A stretch of 64,000 nt of DNA from Flavobacterium jumunjinense (GCF_021650975.2 NZ_CP091285.1:372001-436000), one strand, 5' to 3'; counted from the first letter of the stretch, positions 24,704 to 33,693 are shown. Made by a program: numbers and translations. The notes: generated from the sequence alone by a model not told the origin.

Positions 24704-25498
24704 ATGGGATTATTTTCTAAAATGTTCAAAAAGGACGAAAAAGAAGACGAAAAGAAAATTGTTTTCGCAAAACAAACGCCAACAATGGAAGATGCATATA
24801 AAAAAGCACAGGATACTTTCAATTATTTTTGGAGAGAAGTATATTGGGAATACAGAAGAATAATTCCAGCACATGATTTATCGATTGTAAAAATTCCTTT
24901 TCAACAAAAGTTTGAAGAATTTGACGAACCTATTGTTGAACATATGTGGATTAATGAGATTGAGTTTGATGGAGAAAACATTACAGGTATATTAATGAAC
25001 ACTCCAAATCAATTAACTAACATTACTAACGGTGATAGTGTTTCAATTAAACTAAGCGAGATTAGTGATTGGATGTTTTCCATTGGAGGAAAAACGCATG
25101 GTGGATTTACTATTCAACTTCTTCGTTCAGATATGAGTGAAAAAGAAAGAAAAAACCATGATGCTGCTTGGGGTTTAGATTTTGGAGATTATGATGCTAT
25201 TTTAGTGGCATATGAACAAGAAAAACATCCTGAAAATTTAATTGAACATCCTATGAGTAAAAATATGGTAGAAAAATTTCGCGAGTTTTTAAATAATAAT
25301 CCTGATGAAATAAATGCCAAGGACGATTTAGGCTATACAATGCTACACAGAGAAGCAATTGCAGGGAACAAAGCTATAATTGACGTTTTAAAAGAATTTA
25401 ATGTAGACTTTAATGCTCGAACAAATCAAGGCAAGACTGCATCCGATTTTGCACAAGATTTAAATTGGGAACACTTAATTCCAATATTTCAAAAATAA
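24704..25498 (+). CDS. DUF2314 protein with C-terminal ankyrin repeats
   Basis: A 264-residue soluble protein. Residues ~30-175 match the DUF2314 (YegJ-like) pattern, including FWREVYWEYRRIIPAHDLS, EHMWINEIEFDG and ISDWMFSIGGKTHGGFTIQ. The last ~70 residues form ankyrin-type repeats (DDLGYTMLHREAIAGNKA, TNQGKTASDFAQD). The combination is common in Bacteroidota. The role is unknown; ankyrin repeats suggest protein binding. It is a single-gene unit followed by two hairpins. Confidence 0.78.
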   Translation: MGLFSKMFKKDEKEDEKKIVFAKQTPTMEDAYKKAQDTFNYFWREVYWEYRRIIPAHDLSIVKIPFQQKFEEFDEPIVEHMWINEIEFDGENITGILMNTPNQLTNITNGDSVSIKLSEISDWMFSIGGKTHGGFTIQLLRSDMSEKERKNHDAAWGLDFGDYDAILVAYEQEKHPENLIEHPMSKNMVEKFREFLNNNPDEINAKDDLGYTMLHREAIAGNKAIIDVLKEFNVDFNARTNQGKTASDFAQDLNWEHLIPIFQK

Positions 25499-25507
25499 AA
25501 AACAACT

Positions 25508-25574
25508 ATTCCAACAGATATTATATTTTTCAATGTTTACACACATTATACTTACTTTTTTTATCTGTTGGAAT
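25508..25574 (+). terminator. Long-loop hairpin, probable terminator
   Basis: ATTCCAACAGATA (25508-25520) pairs perfectly with TATCTGTTGGAAT (25562-25574), separated by 41 nt, and is followed by CT7. The stem plus T-run fits a terminator, but the long loop is unusual and could carry its own sequence information. Confidence 0.6.
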
Positions 25575-25636
25575 CTTTTTTTAGAAAAAAAAACACTTAA
25601 GTTTTCTTTCTAAACTTACTTCTCAATTCTATTTTT

Positions 25637-25674
25637 TTACTTTGTTTAAAAAAACTACTTTTTAAACAAAGTAA
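25637..25674. repeat. 16-bp perfect hairpin
   Basis: TTACTTTGTTTAAAAA and TTTTTAAACAAAGTAA pair perfectly around AACTAC. No T-run follows directly. It lies in the 360-nt gap 25499-25858, which otherwise holds only the hairpin at 25508 and the promoter element at 25825. Confidence 0.6.
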
Positions 25675-25824
25675 CTTATTCGTTTTTTATGCTATTCATT
25701 TGCATATCATTCTCTTATAGTTATAGTATACAAAATATTAAAATTTTCATTTAAAATGCTATAAAACAACCCTCTATATCATAAAAAGTGAAATAACCAT
25801 AAAAAAACATATTTTTTTTATTCA

Positions 25825-25832
25825 TACTTTTG
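25825..25832 (+). promoter_or_regulatory. TAnnTTTG -7 element
   Basis: TACTTTTG lies 26 nt before the ATG at 25859. Confidence 0.45.
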
Positions 25833-25858
25833 TAATCCCTAAATTTAACAAATTACCT

Positions 25859-26710
25859 ATGAAAAAACAATTACTCACTCTTGTTGGGTTTGTGTTGTCA
25901 TTGCTTGCGCACGGACAAATGGCAGAAGAAGCCATTCAACTTAAAAAAATCAATTGCGTTGAAACCGATTTAAAGACTGGTGAAAAACTAACAAAAACGT
26001 ATTCTTTTGAAAATGGAAAGTTAACATCAATTCAAACTTCCGATGTTATTCAGTATTTCTACTACAATAAAGATGGAAAACTTGATCGAACACTTAAAGA
26101 AAACGAAAATAATTACTGGAAAGAATTAACAACCTATTTTTATGATGCTAATGACAATTTAGTCAAATATATTAACAAATATGACGAAGGAAATAAAAGT
26201 GTTACAAAAACAGTAACCTACAAACACCAAGGTGGGCGTATAAAAGCAATTACAAAAAGTAGTATTAGCTCAGCAAAATTTGTTCAAAGTATTGATTATT
26301 TTTTCAAAGACGGAAAAATTGTTAGTGAATCAGAACGTAACTTAAGTGAAAAAATCATTAACAATAAGCGTATTGATTATAATGAAAATGACATTGTAAC
26401 CTATAAAGGGTTATTTGGTGATAAAACGGTTGACAGTTATGATTATGATGATAAGAAGTCAGCAATGCTATTATTAATTAAAAATGTTTTTGGAGCAAAT
26501 TATCAAACTATCGTACATCTAATCTCATCACAAGAGAAAGAATTTCCATTAGAATCTATTTCTGAACACAATTTATTGAAGTTCTCATCGACTTCACCCT
26601 CAAAAACAGAATATTCGAAAAAATTCACCTATAACAACTTCGGCTATCCAGAAAGTCATACACAAGTCATAGACAAAACAAAAACGGTTGTTACTTATGA
26701 ATATGAATAA
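25859..26710 (+). CDS. Exported protein with YD-like repeats, unknown
   Basis: A 283-residue protein with a signal peptide (MKKQLLTLVGFVLSLLAHGQ). The mature part has repeated short beta units of the type YFYYNKDGKLDR, TYFYDANDNLVKYIN and YFFKDGKIVSESE, reminiscent of weak RHS/YD-like or MORN-like repeats in Bacteroidota surface proteins. There is no type IX sorting domain at the C-terminus (it ends VVTYEYE). Function unknown. A terminator follows. Confidence 0.65.
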   Translation: MKKQLLTLVGFVLSLLAHGQMAEEAIQLKKINCVETDLKTGEKLTKTYSFENGKLTSIQTSDVIQYFYYNKDGKLDRTLKENENNYWKELTTYFYDANDNLVKYINKYDEGNKSVTKTVTYKHQGGRIKAITKSSISSAKFVQSIDYFFKDGKIVSESERNLSEKIINNKRIDYNENDIVTYKGLFGDKTVDSYDYDDKKSAMLLLIKNVFGANYQTIVHLISSQEKEFPLESISEHNLLKFSSTSPSKTEYSKKFTYNNFGYPESHTQVIDKTKTVVTYEYE

Positions 26711-26750
26711 ATAACTTTTAATATAAGAATATTAAAAAGCTACAATTTAA

Positions 26751-26775
26751 AAACAGACTTTGGTCTGTTTTTTTT
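26751..26775 (+). terminator. Terminator
   Basis: AAACAGAC-tttg-GTCTGTTT followed by T5 or more lies downstream of the exported protein gene. Confidence 0.85.
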
Positions 26776-26924
26776 ATACAAAAAAATAAAGTACCTACGA
26801 TTCAATTCAATCATTTTTAAGAAAAAAGCTACCTAACTCATATCTTGTTCTTTAAAAAGCTAATTTCGTTCCATTATTTGCTCATCTTGTTCAAATTAGC
26901 TTATAAAATTAATTGTTTTCAAAC

Positions 26925-26932
26925 TATATTTG
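26925..26932 (+). promoter_or_regulatory. TAnnTTTG -7 element before the type IX cargo gene
   Basis: TATATTTG lies 125 nt before the ATG at 27058, implying a 5' UTR of about 120 nt. The UTR region contains one TTCACAACA element (26991-26999), like those upstream of island genes, but without a clear partner 21 bp away. The rest of the 347-nt gap 26711-27057 shows nothing beyond the terminator at 26751. Confidence 0.4.
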
Positions 26933-27057
26933 TATAAAATTACTGTATAACCAAGAAGATTAAAATTGTTTTGCATACAAAGTTTTGCTGTTCACAACAT
27001 TTAAAAAAAACACTTTTAATATATCTGTAATTTTAATGATTTTAAAACACTTAATTT

Positions 27058-27543
27058 ATGAAAAACAAAAAAACAAAGTACTATGTAGCTATGCTATTTA
27101 GTTTGGGAGTTTTCACAATGAATGCTCAAAATGCCACCGTTAGCGCTGGAAGTAACGCTTCTTCTACAGAAGGAAATGTTTCATTCTCAGTTGGCCAACC
27201 GTTCTACACAACAAACACAGGCTCAAATGGATCTGTAGCTCAAGGTGTACAACAGCCCTTTGAAATTCAAACGGTATTAGGAACCGAATTGTTTTCAATT
27301 CAATTAAAAATGTTGGCTTACCCAAACCCAACTACTGATGTTTTAAATTTATCTATTGATGAAAGTGAATTGTCAGGCATGTCTTATGCGCTTGTTGATT
27401 TTAATGGCAGAGTAATTAAAAGTAGTGTAATCTCAAACCAAAGTACTACTATTTCTATGGCAGAATATCAAAAAGCGATTTACATTCTTAATGTAACTCA
27501 AAACAATACCATTATTAAAACTTTTAAAATTATTAAAAAATAA
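27058..27543 (+). CDS. Small type IX secretion cargo (T9SS type A sorting domain)
   Basis: A 161-residue protein with an N-terminal signal peptide ending MNAQ and a C-terminal type A sorting domain: LKMLAYPNPTTDVLNLS, LVDFNGRVIKSS and YILNVTQNNTIIKTFKIIKK. The domain directs passage through the type IX secretion outer-membrane channel and removal by PorU, which is encoded at 61838 in this window. Only ~55 residues precede the sorting domain, so it is hardly more than a secretion module and may partner the next gene, 6 nt downstream. Confidence 0.85.
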   Translation: MKNKKTKYYVAMLFSLGVFTMNAQNATVSAGSNASSTEGNVSFSVGQPFYTTNTGSNGSVAQGVQQPFEIQTVLGTELFSIQLKMLAYPNPTTDVLNLSIDESELSGMSYALVDFNGRVIKSSVISNQSTTISMAEYQKAIYILNVTQNNTIIKTFKIIKK

Positions 27544-27549
27544 AAATAT

Positions 27550-28737
27550 ATGAAAAAAATAATTACTCTTATAACTGTATTATTAATTAATACAATTGCA
27601 TTTGCACAAGCTCCACAAAAAATGAGTTATCAAGCTGTTATTAGGGATGGTAGCGATGCATTGGTAGTTTCAACAACAATTGGAATGCAAATCAGTATTT
27701 TACAAGGATCTTCAACAGGTACAGCAGTTTATGTTGAAACACAAACACCATCAACAAACGCAAATGGATTAGTTAGTATTGAAATTGGTTCAGGATCAGT
27801 TGTTTCTGGAAATTTTTCTACTATTGATTGGTCTACTGGAAACTATTACATCAAATCGGAAACGGATTTAGCTGGCGGAACATCTTATACTATTTCTGGC
27901 ACAAGCCAGTTGTTAAGTGTGCCTTATGCAATGTATGCAGGCAATGCTGGAGGAGGTTTAGCAAACGGTTCGGCAATTGGAGTTTCTCCTTTTTGGAATG
28001 GAACATCTTGGGTAACGAATAACACTAATTTTTATAACAACGGTACGAATATAGGTCTTTATACTACAACTCCAACGGCCCAATTAGAATTAGCAGATAT
28101 TTACAATGCAGGAGGAAAAAACCTTCAAATTGGAGATGATGTTTATTTAAGTGATGTTGATGTACCTAATGTTTTAGGAATTTATGGCGTTCAAGATTCA
28201 GATCGTGCAGCTATAAAATTAGGGAGTACAGGTCCAGAAGTTTGGGGTTTAAATAATAATATTGGTATTGGTAATAATAATCCAACAGCAAAATTAGATA
28301 TTGCAGGTAATGTAAAAATTAGTGATGGAACTCAAGGTGCAGGAAAAGTTTTAACTTCAGATGCTAACGGATTAGCTACTTGGACTGATGCAGCACCTTA
28401 CTATCATCTTACGAATGTATATGGAACACCTTCAGCTCCTTTTACACTTGGAGGTAATGGAACAATGGTTACTTTTGCTATTTATAATAATTGCGCTCAA
28501 GGTTCAGCATATGGAGGAACTATGATGATTGACCCAACCGGACAAGTGACAATTATAAACTACGCAAATGTATTAGCAACAGCAACCATGTCTGCTACAG
28601 GTAATGTAATTTCTTTAGAATCTGGATGTGGAACAATAACTATAACATTAAATGTCTCAGGAACTTCTTGTACGATGACTACAGGAGGAGTAGCAGGTGC
28701 ATATACAGAAGTGAAATTAACTACGTTTAGAATATAA
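27550..28737 (+). CDS. Exported Gly/Ser/Thr-rich repeat protein, tail-fibre-like
   Basis: A 395-residue protein with a signal peptide ending AFAQ. The early part (QKMSYQAVIRDGSDALV) and the low-complexity body with LGIYGVQDSDRAAIKLG and NPTAKLDIAGNVKISDGTQG repeats match a family of flavobacterial exported proteins that resemble phage tail-fibre or trimeric adhesin segments. No sorting domain is seen at the C-terminus. It is co-transcribed with the T9SS cargo gene. Binding or surface structure is a guess. Confidence 0.65.
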   Translation: MKKIITLITVLLINTIAFAQAPQKMSYQAVIRDGSDALVVSTTIGMQISILQGSSTGTAVYVETQTPSTNANGLVSIEIGSGSVVSGNFSTIDWSTGNYYIKSETDLAGGTSYTISGTSQLLSVPYAMYAGNAGGGLANGSAIGVSPFWNGTSWVTNNTNFYNNGTNIGLYTTTPTAQLELADIYNAGGKNLQIGDDVYLSDVDVPNVLGIYGVQDSDRAAIKLGSTGPEVWGLNNNIGIGNNNPTAKLDIAGNVKISDGTQGAGKVLTSDANGLATWTDAAPYYHLTNVYGTPSAPFTLGGNGTMVTFAIYNNCAQGSAYGGTMMIDPTGQVTIINYANVLATATMSATGNVISLESGCGTITITLNVSGTSCTMTTGGVAGAYTEVKLTTFRI

Positions 28738-28747
28738 ATCAAATTTA

Positions 28748-28778
28748 AAAAGAGAAGCTTAAAGCTTCTCTTTTTTTT
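28748..28778 (+). terminator. Terminator
   Basis: A GAGAAGC / GCTTCTC stem with flanking A- and T-runs lies between the exported protein gene and the orphan gene at 28821. Confidence 0.85.
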
Positions 28779-28820
28779 AAACTAACATTTAAACTTAATT
28801 TTAACCTAAAAACAATTATT

Positions 28821-29336
28821 ATGAGCAAAACAAACCAAAAAGACAGTTCTTGCGAAAAAACGGTAAGACCTGCTGGAATAGAAATACAGAAAGTTATAGT
28901 AAGTAAATTGGATTTTCAAATAAAATTTCCTAGTCCAAGACATAACAAACCCCTACCTCCAACTGTTCAAGTTGCAATAAACAACACTAAAGAAATGGAA
29001 ATTAGCATTGTTGTATTTGTAAGCGAAAATACAAATGTAGATCCAAATAATTTATGTGTTATTCAAGATTTTAGCTATACTAACGATCAAATGCCTTATG
29101 CTAATTTTTACGTATGTTATGATGTAACTCCAGAGTCATGTTCGACTTTCAATGTTTTTCAATTGACATTCAATGCGATTAATTCTCCTAAAGGATACAC
29201 TCCAAATATAACTTTACCTAATGATATGCCAATGCCAAACATTTTAGATTTAAAAGAAATTGTTTCTTTTTTATGGGACGAAGACCCTGTTGGTTCTAGA
29301 GGAACAGTTACTACTGTTCAACAAGGAGTAGGTTAG
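28821..29336 (+). CDS. Orphan module protein A (FLWDxDP/SRGTVT C-terminus)
   Basis: A 171-residue protein without signal peptide. It shares its C-terminal motif with the protein at 34334: VSFLWDEDPVGSRGTVTTV here and ETFLWDIDPKTSRGTVTSV there. The upstream parts also look like the same beta-rich fold, though they are diverged. Both genes stand directly before a TPR histidine kinase and a LytTR regulator gene. I know no family with this motif. The genomic pairing suggests a signal, target or effector of the kinase. A terminator lies between this gene and the kinase. Confidence 0.65.
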   Translation: MSKTNQKDSSCEKTVRPAGIEIQKVIVSKLDFQIKFPSPRHNKPLPPTVQVAINNTKEMEISIVVFVSENTNVDPNNLCVIQDFSYTNDQMPYANFYVCYDVTPESCSTFNVFQLTFNAINSPKGYTPNITLPNDMPMPNILDLKEIVSFLWDEDPVGSRGTVTTVQQGVG

Positions 29337-29362
29337 TCAGTATTTTTTAACTTTAACATGAG

Positions 29363-29397
29363 AAAATCCATAATTAAAAAACTTATGGATTTTTTTT
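29363..29397 (+). terminator. Terminator between module protein A and kinase
   Basis: AAAATCCATAA pairs with TTATGGATTTT, followed by more T. The kinase gene has its own promoter immediately after. Confidence 0.75.
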
Positions 29398-29400
29398 AAA

Positions 29401-29408
29401 TATATTTG
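29401..29408 (+). promoter_or_regulatory. TAnnTTTG -7 element of kinase 1
   Basis: TATATTTG overlaps an in-frame TTG at 29406, which argues against that TTG as start codon. The ATG at 29436 is 27 nt downstream. Confidence 0.5.
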
Positions 29409-29435
29409 TACTTACTCCAAAAATCATATGAGACA

Positions 29436-31181
29436 ATGATTAAAGTAAGACTATTTATATTGACAATATTTTTTTTTTATACTTCATTTCTTTTTTCTCA
29501 AAAAGACATTGATAGTTTATTTTATTCTTCCATAAAAACAATAGTAAAAAAGTACCCAAAAGAGCATAATATTCAAAAAGCTTCTTTGTTTTTTTATCAA
29601 AAAAATTGGGATTCGACTCTAGTATATTCAATGAAACAGCTAGTGATTCCTAATCAAAAAATAAATTTAGAAAATTATTGCCATTTTCTAAGAGGATTTA
29701 GTTTTAAGCAGAAGAAGCTCTTTAAAGAAAGCAAAAAAGAATTTTATTTAATATCACCTGAATTTCACCTTTATCATATTGTTAGATTACTTTTAGGTGA
29801 AATTGCTTTAGAGAAAAAAGAGTTTAAAGAAGCTATTAATTATTTTAAAGAAATTGAATTTTTGAATGATAGTAAGCTTCTGTTTATAAAAAAACACACA
29901 GTTACACATAATTTAGGTTTATGTTATTTACACTTAGAAGAATTTGATAAAGCAGAATTCTATTTACTTGAAAGTGTAAGACTCCAAGAACAACAAAAAG
30001 ATTCTTTAATGCTTGTTGGTTCTTACGGAGATATTGCTACTTTATACTACGATCAATATAGAGACAATCTTGCTATTCCTTTTTTTGAAAAAGCATATCA
30101 GCTGTCTAAAAAAACAAAAGATTTTCAGTTAAAACAGAATACAGCTCTCAACATGGCTGTTGTGGAAGAAAATCGTAAAGATTTTCCGAAAGCATTAGCC
30201 TATAGGAAGGAATTTGAGCAATGGAAAGACTCTTTGAACGATCAGAATAAAGTTTGGGAAGTTGCACAATTAGAAAAACAATTCGCAGTTAAAGAGAAAC
30301 AAAAAGAAGTAAGTCTGCTACAAGCGGAAAACAAAATAAAAATAGCCGAAAGAAATGGATTGTTCTATTCTGCTTTAGTTTTACTTTTACTACTTGGAAC
30401 AGGTTTCTATTTCTACAGAGAAAAAATAAAAACCAATAAAATTATAGTAGCACAAAAAGAAACCTTAGACGAATTGAATGCTACAAAAGACAAGCTTTTC
30501 TCTATCGTTAGTCACGATTTACGTTCTTCTGTAAATGCAATGAAGACTAGTAATACTAAACTACGAGAAAATTTAACTACTAAAAATTTAGATGAAATTG
30601 ATGCACTTCTGCATCAAAACAATACCATTGCTAACAGTACCTATAATTTATTAGACAACTTATTGCACTGGGCATTATTACAAACGAAACAATCCTATTT
30701 TGAAATCATTTCTATGCGTTTGTTCTTTATTGTAGAACAAGTAGCTTTTAACTACCAACCTTTACTATTAGAAAAGAATATTCAGTTTGAGAACACTGTT
30801 TCTAAAAAAGATCTCATTTATGCTGATCAAGAATCGCTTAAAATTATTCTTCGAAATTTTTTAGACAATGCCATTAAATTTTCCAATGAAAATGGCACAA
30901 TAAAAATTTATTCTCAAAACATGGATGATAACTATTGTAATTTAATTATTGAAGATAACGGAAAAGGAATGACCGAAACCACTAGAACAAATCTTCTAAA
31001 AGAGACTACCCTATTAGCTAAAAAAGAAAATGAGAATACTATTGGAACAGGTTTAGGAATGCAATTATGCAAATCGATGATTCAAAAAAATAAGGGTAAA
31101 TTAGATATAGAAAGCGGATTAGGAAAAGGAACAAAAATCATCGTATCTTTGTCTAAAACCGTCCCAAATGAACAACATTAA
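29436..31181 (+). CDS. TPR-sensor histidine kinase 1
   Basis: A 581-residue kinase. It has a signal-type N-terminus ending LFSQ, a TPR-like sensor region to about residue 280 (FDKAEFYLLESVRLQEQ, YDQYRDNLAIPFFEKAYQ), a transmembrane helix (SALVLLLLLGTGFYFY), a HisKA domain with His360 in SIVSHDLRSSVN, and an HATPase domain with NFLDNAIKFSNENG, IEDNGKGM and GTGLGMQL. The TPR part probably faces the periplasm. It overlaps the LytTR regulator gene by 14 nt. It is clearly homologous along its length to the kinase at 34904. Confidence 0.9.
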   Translation: MIKVRLFILTIFFFYTSFLFSQKDIDSLFYSSIKTIVKKYPKEHNIQKASLFFYQKNWDSTLVYSMKQLVIPNQKINLENYCHFLRGFSFKQKKLFKESKKEFYLISPEFHLYHIVRLLLGEIALEKKEFKEAINYFKEIEFLNDSKLLFIKKHTVTHNLGLCYLHLEEFDKAEFYLLESVRLQEQQKDSLMLVGSYGDIATLYYDQYRDNLAIPFFEKAYQLSKKTKDFQLKQNTALNMAVVEENRKDFPKALAYRKEFEQWKDSLNDQNKVWEVAQLEKQFAVKEKQKEVSLLQAENKIKIAERNGLFYSALVLLLLLGTGFYFYREKIKTNKIIVAQKETLDELNATKDKLFSIVSHDLRSSVNAMKTSNTKLRENLTTKNLDEIDALLHQNNTIANSTYNLLDNLLHWALLQTKQSYFEIISMRLFFIVEQVAFNYQPLLLEKNIQFENTVSKKDLIYADQESLKIILRNFLDNAIKFSNENGTIKIYSQNMDDNYCNLIIEDNGKGMTETTRTNLLKETTLLAKKENENTIGTGLGMQLCKSMIQKNKGKLDIESGLGKGTKIIVSLSKTVPNEQH

Positions 31182-31914
31182 TGTACTAATTATTGAAGAC
31201 ACTCCTACGGAAAGTGATGCGCTAATAAAAGTTCTAAAAGCAAATGATTATAATGTAGTCGGTTTAGCAACGAATCATAAAGATGCTTTACACTTATTTT
31301 ACAACAATAAAATAGACATTGCAATCATTGATATTTTTTTAAATGGTTCTCCTGACGGTATTGCTTTTGCCGAAACAATAAACGTTGTACCAAATGCATC
31401 AAAACCTTTTGTTTTCCTTACAAGTTCTACTGATAGACAAATATTTGAACGTGCTAAATTGACAAAGCCGTTCAGTTATTTAATGAAACCTTTTAATGAA
31501 CTTGAACTTCTATACGCATTAGAATTAGCTGTAGAAAAATTCTATGCACAAAATGATGTTTTCCTTAGTGATGAAGAAGACACCGTAATCAGCGAAGAAT
31601 ACCTATTCATTAAAAAAGGAAAATCATTAAAAAAAGTACTTATTACTGAAATAGTTTATATTGAAGTAGAAGAGAAATACTGCAATATCGTTACTGAGAA
31701 AGAAAAGTTTGTTATTCTAATTTCTTTAACTAAGATTTTAGAGCTACTTGATCAAACAATTTTTTCAAGAACACACAGAAACTACATCGTAAATACTCAA
31801 AAAATAACAGAAATTATTCCTTCCGATAATCTAATATTATTAAATGGAGGCCACAAAGTTACATTGAGCGAGAAATACAAAGACATCATAAAAAAAGTAC
31901 GTACTTTAAAATAA
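31168..31914 (+). CDS. LytTR-family response regulator 1
   Basis: A 248-residue regulator with a receiver domain (acidic pocket IIEDTPTE, phospho-acceptor Asp55 in IAIIDIFLNG, Lys in LMKPFNELE) and a C-terminal LytTR DNA-binding domain (YIEVEEKYCNIVTEKEKF, TIFSRTHRNYIVN). LytTR proteins bind paired 9-nt direct repeats about 21 bp apart. Its gene overlaps that of kinase 1, the cognate partner. Equal in length to regulator 2 (36633), to which it is paralogous. Confidence 0.92.
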   Translation: MNNINVLIIEDTPTESDALIKVLKANDYNVVGLATNHKDALHLFYNNKIDIAIIDIFLNGSPDGIAFAETINVVPNASKPFVFLTSSTDRQIFERAKLTKPFSYLMKPFNELELLYALELAVEKFYAQNDVFLSDEEDTVISEEYLFIKKGKSLKKVLITEIVYIEVEEKYCNIVTEKEKFVILISLTKILELLDQTIFSRTHRNYIVNTQKITEIIPSDNLILLNGGHKVTLSEKYKDIIKKVRTLK

Positions 31915-31971
31915 GTCATTTTTCTTATATAACCATATATAACTCTCGTTCTTATATTTTAATGTCTTGTG

Positions 31972-32006
31972 CCTATTTTTTGAAACTAACCTATTTTTGA
32001 AGCTAC
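31972..32006 (+). repeat. Tandem direct repeat before the GH64-like gene
   Basis: CCTATTTTTTGAAACTAA is followed directly by CCTATTTTTGAAGCTAC: two 17-18 nt units, 45 nt before the ATG at 32051. A tandem site in this position may be an operator, but the unit differs from the TTCACAACA elements found before other island genes. Confidence 0.45.
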
Positions 32007-32050
32007 CTTTATTGAAGTAAATAATTAACTAATTTAAAAACTTTAAAAGT

Positions 32051-33373
32051 ATGGCAACATTAAAAATAATTTTCAAAAACAACAGTAACTTACCTGATAA
32101 ACTTGTGTCCATTGGATTTGTTTCAGGAAGTGCAACTGCTCCTTTCAGTATTAATTATCCAAGTCCGAATTTGTTAGAACCTTTAGAACTGGAAATAAAA
32201 CCTTTAAATCAAGAAGTTGGAAAAGGAAATTGGTATTCGTTTGATACATTAAAAAATGGAGTTTCCATCCAAAATTTTAGTGGCCGAATTTATATTTCCT
32301 ATGGCCAAACATGGTCAGTTTTGAATGCTGGCTACGAACCTGCACAAAACATTACCGATGTAAATTTTTTTCTTCGCTATGACAAAATGGAACTCACCTT
32401 TAATGGAAATGCAGCAGATGTAGCCGACTTAACAAGTATCGATTATTGGAGCATTCCTATGCAGTTAGAAACTTCTCTAAACGGAGCAACTGTTCAAACC
32501 GATAATGGAATTAAAACAGGGATAACTTCTTATGACATATATTCACAATTAAACGCACTAACAGCAACACCACAGTCTGGTTTAAGTGATGCACTTCCTG
32601 CACTTGTACCTGGCAAATTCACAAGACAACCCAATCAACCTGGTACAGGGTTTGCTCGCATCATCGGTCCTTCTTCTTATCCTCCAGTTGGAGGTGTTCC
32701 CGTGATTCCTTATTCTCTCTTTGACAAATACCTAAACGATTTAATCAAAAATTTTGGCCCAAATACTTCAATTGGAAAAACAATAACTGGATTAGGAAAA
32801 GGAACTATTGCAACCATTTCAGGTCAGTTTAATGGTGTTGGCCCAAATGTACCTGCTTCAGGACCACAAAGTGCGCAAGCTTATGATTTAACTGCTTCAA
32901 TAGATGTTTCTGGAGATATTACTTTAACAGGAACTGTAGGAAACGTTTCAACTACTATGGTTTACAAAAAAAGTGATCTTATCAACCCGAGCGGAATTTA
33001 TGGTGCTAATGCTGCTTTTTCTCTTAACGGTGGAGCATCACAAAATCCTGCAAACGATGTGTATGGTTGGATTACTGGTGATTTATTAGCAGGTTTTAAC
33101 ATTGGAGCTATTGGATCAGAAACTACAATTAACGGAACAAAAGTTGGAGCGATGACGAGTAGTGAATGGTTTACAATACCTAATACCTCTTTATTTAGTA
33201 ATTTACAAAGCAGTCCTTCAAATTACAATCAATATGCGGCAACATTACAAAAACTTTCAGATGCCTATAATTTTGCGTATTCAGATCGTTTTTCTCCTGT
33301 ATTAGTTTCATTAAACCCAGCAACTATTGATACATTACAAATTTCGTTGCTCAATGTATTGGAAGCTATGTAA
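32051..33373 (+). CDS. GH64/thaumatin-like protein without signal peptide
   Basis: A 440-residue protein. The N-terminal half (MATLKIIFKNNSN, SGRIYISYGQTW, NFFLRYDKMELTFNGNAADV then SIDYWSIPMQLE) and the C-terminal LQKLSDAYNFAYSDRF match the layout of GH64 beta-1,3-glucanase-like proteins with a thaumatin-type domain. I cannot verify the catalytic acids. Known GH64 enzymes are secreted, but this one starts directly with a beta strand and has no signal peptide, as do its neighbours. It lies 136 nt after LytTR regulator 1 and ends at a terminator. Confidence 0.65.
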   Translation: MATLKIIFKNNSNLPDKLVSIGFVSGSATAPFSINYPSPNLLEPLELEIKPLNQEVGKGNWYSFDTLKNGVSIQNFSGRIYISYGQTWSVLNAGYEPAQNITDVNFFLRYDKMELTFNGNAADVADLTSIDYWSIPMQLETSLNGATVQTDNGIKTGITSYDIYSQLNALTATPQSGLSDALPALVPGKFTRQPNQPGTGFARIIGPSSYPPVGGVPVIPYSLFDKYLNDLIKNFGPNTSIGKTITGLGKGTIATISGQFNGVGPNVPASGPQSAQAYDLTASIDVSGDITLTGTVGNVSTTMVYKKSDLINPSGIYGANAAFSLNGGASQNPANDVYGWITGDLLAGFNIGAIGSETTINGTKVGAMTSSEWFTIPNTSLFSNLQSSPSNYNQYAATLQKLSDAYNFAYSDRFSPVLVSLNPATIDTLQISLLNVLEAM

Positions 33374-33400
33374 TTACAACAAACAACCACACCTATCTCT

Positions 33401-33433
33401 ATGAGCTCAAATAATTATTGAGCTCATTTTGTT
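33401..33433 (+). terminator. Terminator after the GH64-like gene
   Basis: A 10-bp stem, ATGAGCTCAA / TTGAGCTCAT, has a 7-nt loop and is followed by TTTTGTTT. Confidence 0.8.
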
Positions 33434-33539
33434 TACTGAAATACGCTAACTAGTTTTTTTTTCAATTGTCCATAACCAAAACACACCATTGAGCGGTCTT
33501 GTTCTATAATTATCCTTACTCGTGGATAAAACTCCTATA

Positions 33540-33609
33540 CTCATTACATTCCTTCGATTTAACACATTATAAATTAATAACTTTATTACAGAAGTTAAAA
33601 ACTAGCTAG
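33540..33609 (+). promoter_or_regulatory. Degenerate copy of the island promoter (half-site plus CTAGCTAG)
   Basis: CTCATTACA (33540-33548) matches the repeat unit CTCACAACA at 7 of 9 positions. Exactly 53 nt later comes CTAGCTAG (33602-33609), a shortened version of the CTAGCGCTAG palindrome at 37565, 38709 and 40918. The sequence just before it (TTTATTACAGAAGTTAAAAA) also resembles that before the 40918 copy. The second 21-bp-phased half-site is not conserved here. Confidence 0.45.
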
Positions 33610-33625
33610 GTTTATTCTTTAAAAA

Positions 33626-33693
33626 AGTGGAGCTCAGTAATCACTATAAAAACGAGGCAAAATCTGAAAAGCCTTATGAATAGGAACAAATAA
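33626..33693 (+). ncRNA. Structured leader, copy 1
   Basis: This is one of four related leaders (also 37599, 39237, 49170). Hairpin 1: AGTGG, loop AGCTCAGTAA, TCACT. Hairpin 2: GAGGC, loop AAAATCTGAAAA, GCCTT. It ends in a micro-ORF (33676-33693) encoding MNRNK. Compared with copy 2, the third pair of stem 1 changes from A-U to G-C and the fourth from G-C to G-U. The ATG of the downstream gene at 33710 is 16 nt after the micro-ORF stop. Confidence 0.6.
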
